Assembly: GCA_030641425.1 (NCBI GenBank)
Contig: DAOWHM010000082.1
Span: 1-18,823, forward strand
DNA from: Candidatus Bathyarchaeota archaeon
Lineage (GTDB): Archaea > Thermoproteota > Bathyarchaeia > Bathyarchaeales > SOJC01
Direction of reading: 5' to 3'
Length of the DNA stretch: 18,823 nucleotides
Made by a program: the position numbers and the translations under genes. The notes beneath the pieces were generated by a model, which had not been told where the DNA came from, made no database searches, and saw only the letters and a program-made list of their open reading frames with translations. Positions 14,445-18,823 of the stretch are shown one piece after another (the stretch's first letter is position 1; every line of letters begins with the position of its first letter).

Positions 14445-14804
14445 GTGAATCTTCGCTACGTAGCACAAAACGCTGGGCTGGTCAAAGCGATGATAATAAA
14501 GGAATCAAAATCCAAGGAACTCTACATTAGTGCATGGATAGAAGGCATGAGACATCTGCACTGGTTTAAGGAGCCTAAGGTTTTTGATTATAACTCTGAT
14601 GAAATGATGGAAGAGCTTCAAAGAAACTTTGGCAAGCCTGAAAACATTTTTCTCCAAGCTGTAGCAGGACGGAGTAAAAAGGTCATTGGGGTTCTCGGAT
14701 TGAGGCTTGAGGGAGAGGTTGGCGTGCTGAGAAGGTGGGAACCAGCTGTTCCGCATGCATGCACAGAAAGGATGACTTTGACGAGGCTCGATCACGTAGA
14801 ATAA
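14445..14804 (+). CDS. Truncated GNAT-family acetyltransferase-like protein, probable gene remnant
   Basis: The 119-residue frame starts with GTG at 14445; ATG at 14490 (MIIKESKSKELYISAWIEGM) is an equally good start. It resembles the first half of an archaeal GNAT N-acetyltransferase: an N-terminal strand and helices, then FLQAVAGRSKKVIGVLGLRL, the usual central strands, and EVGVLRRWEPAVP. The acetyl-CoA loop (R/Q-x-x-G-x-G/A) and the following helices that should come next are absent. The last 20 residues (HACTERMTLTRLDHVE) do not look like the family, and neither other forward frame restores it before the UbiA gene. The loss point coincides with TGCATGCA at 14756-14763. I read it as a decayed gene; a short real protein is not excluded. 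Confidence 0.5.
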   Translation: MNLRYVAQNAGLVKAMIIKESKSKELYISAWIEGMRHLHWFKEPKVFDYNSDEMMEELQRNFGKPENIFLQAVAGRSKKVIGVLGLRLEGEVGVLRRWEPAVPHACTERMTLTRLDHVE

Positions 14805-14890
14805 TAGTCTTGAGCAGAAAGCGCGCACAGACATAATAACTTCTGTCGCACCTTGCTATTTGAACATCACTAATTTGAGGATTTGTCCAG

Positions 14891-15754
14891 TTGAAGAAAG
14901 TAAGTGGGTTCATCAAGTTGATTCGACCCAACAACTGCCTGCTGATGGGAACTGCGGTTGTAGTTGGGGCAGCCTTGGCAGTCGGAGGACATGTACCAAA
15001 TTATTCCCAAGCACTTCTCTTGGGTTTTACCACAAGTTTCCTCTTATGTGGTGCTGCCATGGTTGTGAATGATTATTATGACCGAGAAATTGATGCAATA
15101 AATGAGCCAACGCGACCAATCCCGGAAGGAACAATTAGTCCCACTGAAGCGCTCGCATTTGCTTCAGTTTTGGCATTTACGGGTTTTCTGGCAGCTGGGC
15201 TAACTGGCATGGTTCCAAATCTACAATGTTTAGCTATAGCTTCTATCTCTTGGATAATTACGGTTTTATACGTGACTAAAGGAAAGAAGACAGGTTTGCT
15301 TGGAAACTTTATGGTTAGTAGTTGCATAGCGATTCCCTTTATTTATGGAGCTTATGTGGTTGAGGTTGGCGTTTTGTCGACGACAGCGATATTTGTCGCT
15401 ATCGTTTTCCTCTCAAACACTGGACGTGAGATTACCAAAGGAATTGTGGACATCCAAGGAGACAAAAGTGGCAATATTAGAACCGTAGCAGTTATGCTTG
15501 GAGAGAGAAATGCGTCGATTGTTGCTGCGCTATTTTATCTTACTGCTGTTTCGTTAACGCCAATGCCATTGCTTATGGAAATCGTTTCCTTTTGGTATAT
15601 TCCATTCGTCATTCTTACCGATGTTGGGTTGGTTGCAGGATCTCTACGACTCGTTCTGAACCCTTCTAGGGAAAATGCTAGGAAGACGAAAAACCGGAGT
15701 CTGTTGTGGTTCGCTACTGGACTATCCGCATTTATCGTTGGAGCCTTTGGTTGA
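14891..15754 (+). CDS. Geranylgeranylglycerol-phosphate geranylgeranyltransferase (UbiA family)
   Basis: Membrane prenyltransferase adding the second geranylgeranyl chain to geranylgeranylglyceryl phosphate, giving the archaeol core of archaeal lipids. The 287-residue protein is hydrophobic with about eight or nine membrane helices. The first aspartate motif is N60-D61-x2-D64-x3-D68 (NDYYDREIDAINEPTRPIP) and the second is D187-x3-D191 (DIQGDKSGNIRTVAV); both bind the Mg-diphosphate. The pattern after the first motif (EPTRPIP) is typical of the lipid enzyme rather than of quinone or heme UbiA proteins. TTG at 14891 is supported by GAGGAT (14876-14881) nine bases upstream. A TATA-like CATAATAA lies near 14832. 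Confidence 0.88.
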   Translation: MKKVSGFIKLIRPNNCLLMGTAVVVGAALAVGGHVPNYSQALLLGFTTSFLLCGAAMVVNDYYDREIDAINEPTRPIPEGTISPTEALAFASVLAFTGFLAAGLTGMVPNLQCLAIASISWIITVLYVTKGKKTGLLGNFMVSSCIAIPFIYGAYVVEVGVLSTTAIFVAIVFLSNTGREITKGIVDIQGDKSGNIRTVAVMLGERNASIVAALFYLTAVSLTPMPLLMEIVSFWYIPFVILTDVGLVAGSLRLVLNPSRENARKTKNRSLLWFATGLSAFIVGAFG

Positions 15755-15824
15755 AGAGTAAAAACCTGATTTGGAGTCGTAGGTTATCGTGTTACTGCTT
15801 AAACCTAAACTGGATGAAGTGTGA

Positions 15825-15838
15825 GTGCTCATTAGCAC
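15825..15838. repeat. Small hairpin upstream of asnS
   Basis: GTGCT (15825-15829) and AGCAC (15834-15838) form a perfect 5-bp stem with a CATT loop. TTAAACC-type sequence near 15799 could be the TATA box, which would put the hairpin near the inferred transcript start. CTAACC and GGTTAG further down (15853-15896 region) form another weak inverted repeat. No T-box or other riboswitch is recognised. Confidence 0.3.
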
Positions 15839-15924
15839 AATTTAGACAAAACTAACCATAGATTTGGGCTTCGGTTAAAAGCAAACTTTTAGGTTAGATA
15901 GTGGAGATTAGAAGAGCGATAGCT

Positions 15925-17208
15925 ATGTCCTTTATACCGATCCAAGAAATCTTAGCAGGCAAACATGAAGATCAACAAGTTGGTGTGCGGGGATGGATTT
16001 ATAGAAAGAGAGAAAGCAAGAAAACAATTTTCCTGTGGGTGAGAGACGCGACTGGGGTAATTCAAGCAATCGTTAAGGAGGGGGCATCAGCTTGGAAAGA
16101 GGCACAAGAGATAACGATCGAATCTTCTGTTGCTCTGCATGGAACTGTAAGAAAGGATGACCGTGCTCCAGGCGGGTACGAAATTCCCACCCAAAAGATG
16201 TCCATTCTCGGTCTAGCTGAGACTTTCCCAATTACGAAGGATGTAAGTGTGGAGTTTCTTCGAAATGTCAGGCATTTGTGGTTGAGGAGTAAAAAGATGA
16301 ATTTGATAATGAGAATAAGGAGTGAAGTCTTAGGATTGATCCATTGTTTTTTTAGAAAGCGCGGTTTCATAGAGATTTCGCCTCCGATGTTCATCACTAG
16401 TGCTTGTGAAGGGGGTTCTACTCTGTTCAGCACAAAATATTTTGAAGGAGATTTGTTTCTGACCCAGAGCGCTCAATTATACTCTGAAGTTCTCATCTAT
16501 TCCTTGGAGAAAGTCTATACTTGTGCTCCTTCTTTCCGAGCGGAGAAGAGTCGGACAATTCGACATCTTTGCGAATACTGGCATGTTGAACCGGAGTGGG
16601 CTTTTGCGGACATGGATGATGTTATGAGCATCGAAGAGGACCTCCTAAATTATGTCTGTCACGAGATAGTTGAGCAGTGTAGCCAAGAGCTTCAGCAGCT
16701 AGGTGTCAAGGCTGAAAAGCTTCTGGAAGTTAAGAAACCTTTTCCACGGATCACCTACAAAGAAGCAATTGAGAGATTGCAGAAGAAAGGGTTTGATTTG
16801 GAATGGGGAGAAGATCTGGGATTTGATGAAGAGAAAGAGTTAGCTGAAGATTTCAAAGGGCCTTTCTTCGTCTTTGACTATCCAAGAGAGATTAAAGCTT
16901 TCTACTGCAAGACCTACAGGGACAAACCTGAAATAGCTATGTCAGTCGACATGTTGGTTCCGAAAGTTGGTGAGTTGACAACTGGTGGAGCCAGGGAAGA
17001 CGACAAGGAAAAGCTAATCAAAAGGATAGAGGAGTCAGATTTACGAGTTGAAGACTATAATTGGTACATCGACTTGCGAAAATACGGAACAGTGCCCCAT
17101 GTGGGCTTCGGACTTGGCGTAGAAAGGTTGCTCATGTGGATGCTCGATCTAGATAATATAATAGATGCTATTCCGTTTCCAAGAACCATTAGGAGATTCT
17201 TCCCTTAA
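15925..17208 (+). CDS. asnS: Asparaginyl-tRNA synthetase
   Basis: Class IIb synthetase charging tRNA-Asn. The product of about 427 residues begins with an OB-fold anticodon-binding domain (residues 5-105, GVRGWIYRKRESKKTIFLWVRDATG). The catalytic core shows motif 1 (GFIEISPPMF), TSACEGGSTLF, motif 2 (FRAEKSRTIRHLCEYW followed by HVEPE) and motif 3 (GFGLGVERLLMW). EGGSTLF and the ending AIPFPRTIRRFFP fit AsnRS rather than AspRS, which usually ends in a FPRDPxR pattern. The OB domain excludes the anticodon-less archaeal asparagine synthetase. I chose ATG at 15925 because it gives MSFIPIQEILAGKHE, the family's usual beginning; GTG at 15901 would add eight residues. Neither start has a strong ribosome site. 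Confidence 0.93.
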   Translation: MSFIPIQEILAGKHEDQQVGVRGWIYRKRESKKTIFLWVRDATGVIQAIVKEGASAWKEAQEITIESSVALHGTVRKDDRAPGGYEIPTQKMSILGLAETFPITKDVSVEFLRNVRHLWLRSKKMNLIMRIRSEVLGLIHCFFRKRGFIEISPPMFITSACEGGSTLFSTKYFEGDLFLTQSAQLYSEVLIYSLEKVYTCAPSFRAEKSRTIRHLCEYWHVEPEWAFADMDDVMSIEEDLLNYVCHEIVEQCSQELQQLGVKAEKLLEVKKPFPRITYKEAIERLQKKGFDLEWGEDLGFDEEKELAEDFKGPFFVFDYPREIKAFYCKTYRDKPEIAMSVDMLVPKVGELTTGGAREDDKEKLIKRIEESDLRVEDYNWYIDLRKYGTVPHVGFGLGVERLLMWMLDLDNIIDAIPFPRTIRRFFP

Positions 17209-17247
17209 TCTTTCTTGATCAATCTTAGCATGTTGGTTTCAACTTTC

Positions 17248-17256
17248 CTTTTAAGC
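17248..17256 (+). promoter_or_regulatory. TATA box of nreA; leaderless start
   Basis: CTTTTAAGC is centred about 28 bases before the GTG at 17280. No ribosome-binding site precedes that codon, so the mRNA probably begins at or within a few bases of it. Confidence 0.45.
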
Positions 17257-17279
17257 ATCTCTCTTCTACTTTAGATTAA

Positions 17280-18644
17280 GTGCCTGCTGTGAAATACCAA
17301 CTGGGCAAACCCAAGAAACGGGTCCCGAGAACCAATAATTTGTGGATACTGAATCTTCTCGAAGACTCTAGTCTTGTCAACGAGCTCAATGACAACAGAG
17401 ACATATGGACAACAAGGCAATCTAGCAGCGGTCTATGTGTAGTCTGCAAAGGTTCACGAATGTTATGCGGAAAGACACGATGCCCTGTTATGCTTCGAGT
17501 GAACTCCTTTGTGCGGTCTGTTCCACTCATAAAGAGCTTAGATATCTCTGGAGCTTCTCCCCCGAGTGTATTTGTTGGTCGAGTCGGATATCCATATGTC
17601 TATGCGGGTCCCTTGGTGCCACCGGTTCATGAGGATACAAGCCTCTATGATTTGCCAGAGCTGTGGTTTGGGAAGACTATCGACGAAATCGTTGGATTCC
17701 GTTCTATGCTTATCCGAGGTAAGCACCGAGTGCACGTGAGGCGATTTGAAGAGGCTGGTAAAATATTAGATGTTACTCGTGAGTTGGCTTTAGCTTCAAG
17801 AGCGACGGATGTGGAGCTGTCTTTGAAGAAGCGTCCTCGCGGTCTTATTGTTCTCAATGATGATGTTCAACCATTTGGGCCATCTGCACCTATTAGGGAT
17901 CTACGGATGCGTTCGGTTCACTGGGATCATCAACTTGAAAAAGCACATTATGATACTGACCTAAGAGCTAATCCTGCAGTCTTAGAGCTCTACAACAAAG
18001 GTGTGATGGTAACAAAGATTCAGAAGGCTTTCAGCGTTGGAGCCTTTGGTATTAAACGACAGAGAAGATTGGTACCTACCCGTTGGAGTATAACAGCAAT
18101 AGACAGTATGATTTCCAAAGGTATGATAGAAAGGGTCAAGGAATTTCCACTGATTGATAAATATCGACTCTACGAATCTTCCTATCTGGACAACCAATTT
18201 GAAATCTTAATGATACCCGATGCTTGGAGTTATGAAGCCATTGAGGCTTGGTATCCAGGAACTGTGTGGAATCCTGGAGGAAGAAATGTTGTGATGTTTG
18301 GGGACTGGGAGGGATATGGGGGGCGATCGACATATGCTGAAATTGGAGGTTGCTATTATGCGGCACGGTTAGCTGTCTGTGAACTCTTGACCAGGGAACA
18401 GCGTCAGGCATCTGTCGTAGTTTTGCGGGAAGCAAGACCAGGTTATATTATGCCTGTTGGAGTGTGGCAGGTGCGGGAGAACGTGCGAAATGCCATGGGG
18501 AACCTGCCTGAAAAATTTGATACCCTTGATGAGGCGGTGAGGCAGATTTCCACCCAGTTTCGTATTCCCTTAGAGCAGTGGATAAACAAGAGTAGATTGA
18601 TATCCTGTGCTAGAACACAGAAGAAGATCTCTCAATATATCTAA
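17280..18644 (+). CDS. nreA: NreA-type DNA repair protein
   Basis: Member of the archaeal Nre family, reported to take part in repair of DNA damage and to bind PCNA. The 454-residue length fits. A zinc-binding motif, C53-VV-C56-KGSRML-C63-GKTR-C68-P, lies in the N-terminal half, followed by the conserved GASPPSVFVGRVGYP (91-105) and GPLVPP. The C-terminal half has the family's GDWEGYGGRSTYAEIGGCYY and the VLREARPGYIMPVGVWQVRE block. The last eight residues, QKKISQYI, resemble a PCNA-interacting box (Qxx-hydrophobic-xx-aromatic-aromatic) but end in isoleucine instead of an aromatic residue. Start is GTG at 17280 with a TATA box 28 bases before, suggesting a leaderless message. Its 3' end may overlap the recombinase-like frame that runs off the window. 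Confidence 0.9.
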   Translation: MPAVKYQLGKPKKRVPRTNNLWILNLLEDSSLVNELNDNRDIWTTRQSSSGLCVVCKGSRMLCGKTRCPVMLRVNSFVRSVPLIKSLDISGASPPSVFVGRVGYPYVYAGPLVPPVHEDTSLYDLPELWFGKTIDEIVGFRSMLIRGKHRVHVRRFEEAGKILDVTRELALASRATDVELSLKKRPRGLIVLNDDVQPFGPSAPIRDLRMRSVHWDHQLEKAHYDTDLRANPAVLELYNKGVMVTKIQKAFSVGAFGIKRQRRLVPTRWSITAIDSMISKGMIERVKEFPLIDKYRLYESSYLDNQFEILMIPDAWSYEAIEAWYPGTVWNPGGRNVVMFGDWEGYGGRSTYAEIGGCYYAARLAVCELLTREQRQASVVVLREARPGYIMPVGVWQVRENVRNAMGNLPEKFDTLDEAVRQISTQFRIPLEQWINKSRLISCARTQKKISQYI

Positions 18645-18823
18645 TGCTCTCTCTGCCTACGTCAATGCATGCAATCGGGAACCTACAAAATCTACAATCG
18701 AAACAGAAGCACACAGACAAATCAGCAACATTCTAAATTACGCATGGCAACTCAAGAAAAATGGCAGAGCTGATTCAACCATAGAAACAGCCATAGCACG
18801 ACTCAAACGACTCACAGCACTAT
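18607..18823 (+). CDS. N-terminal part of a probable tyrosine recombinase/integrase (runs off the window)
   Basis: This frame is open from the TGA at 18598-18600 to the right edge. From about 18646 it reads NALSAYVNACNREPTKSTIE, then ISNILNYAWQLKKNGRADST and IETAIARLKRLTAL. The pattern of a helical W-x-LKKNGRADSTI block followed by a regular R/K-rich helix matches the N-terminal SAM-like core-binding domain of archaeal tyrosine recombinases as I know them. The catalytic domain would lie outside the window. The start is uncertain: GTG at 18607 overlaps the nreA end by 38 bases, and there is no clear ribosome site, so this may be a remnant. Identification is by pattern only. Confidence 0.55.
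   Translation, partial: MLEHRRRSLNISNALSAYVNACNREPTKSTIETEAHRQISNILNYAWQLKKNGRADSTIETAIARLKRLTAL

Noticed and set aside
1..18823. CRISPR arrays, rRNA, tRNA, complete insertion sequences
   Set aside because: No regular direct repeats, rRNA or tRNA signatures, transposase motifs or terminal inverted repeats were seen when reading both strands by eye.

Overview
The window is archaeal chromosome, most likely from the TACK group and possibly Bathyarchaeia. This placement is inferred from gene content, not from a search. The archaeal markers are ribosomal proteins S28e, L24e and L7Ae, EF-1A, an eIF5B-type initiation factor, an NreA-type repair protein, a UbiA enzyme of ether-lipid synthesis and a fused Fae-Hps enzyme. 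Promoters look archaeal: AT-rich TATA boxes about 25 bases before the inferred transcript start. Ribosome-binding sites are GAGGAT or GGTGA types, and several genes start with GTG or TTG. No rRNA, tRNA, CRISPR array or intact mobile element was seen.

Layout, left to right. Positions 1-2000 hold two diverged inositol-1-phosphate synthase paralogues facing each other, the first cut by the window edge. Positions 2018-3061 encode a reductive-dehalogenase-like corrinoid/iron-sulfur protein without a Tat signal, sharing one TATA-rich promoter region with the second synthase. Then comes a coiled-coil protein of unknown function (3111-3623, minus). Translation genes follow: S12-S7 (4007-5040), a divergent DRG/Obg-type GTPase on the minus strand (5045-6220) with arginine in place of the P-loop lysine, and EF-1A (6472-7776). 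A short XPF/ERCC4-type nuclease (7894-8625) separates this from a second translation block, L7Ae-S28e-L24e (8841-9695). After a 327-base gap lacking the usual ndk gene comes aIF5B (10023-11804).

The most interesting locus is 11880-13449. It encodes formaldehyde-activating enzyme fused to hexulose-6-phosphate synthase, with an extra N-terminal region of about 105 residues containing a Fis-like helix-turn-helix. Its promoter holds four copies of TGTCGGAW in 133 bases, two of them forming a perfect 9-bp inverted repeat around TATA-like sequence. I infer a self-regulating metabolic enzyme that may control its own gene; this is untested.

The right part (13580-18644) holds a PhnP-like metallo-hydrolase, a truncated GNAT acetyltransferase remnant, a geranylgeranylglyceryl-phosphate geranylgeranyltransferase (UbiA), asparaginyl-tRNA synthetase and NreA. 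At the right edge, overlapping the end of nreA, is the start of what looks like an archaeal tyrosine recombinase, which may mark the edge of an integrated element or its remnant.
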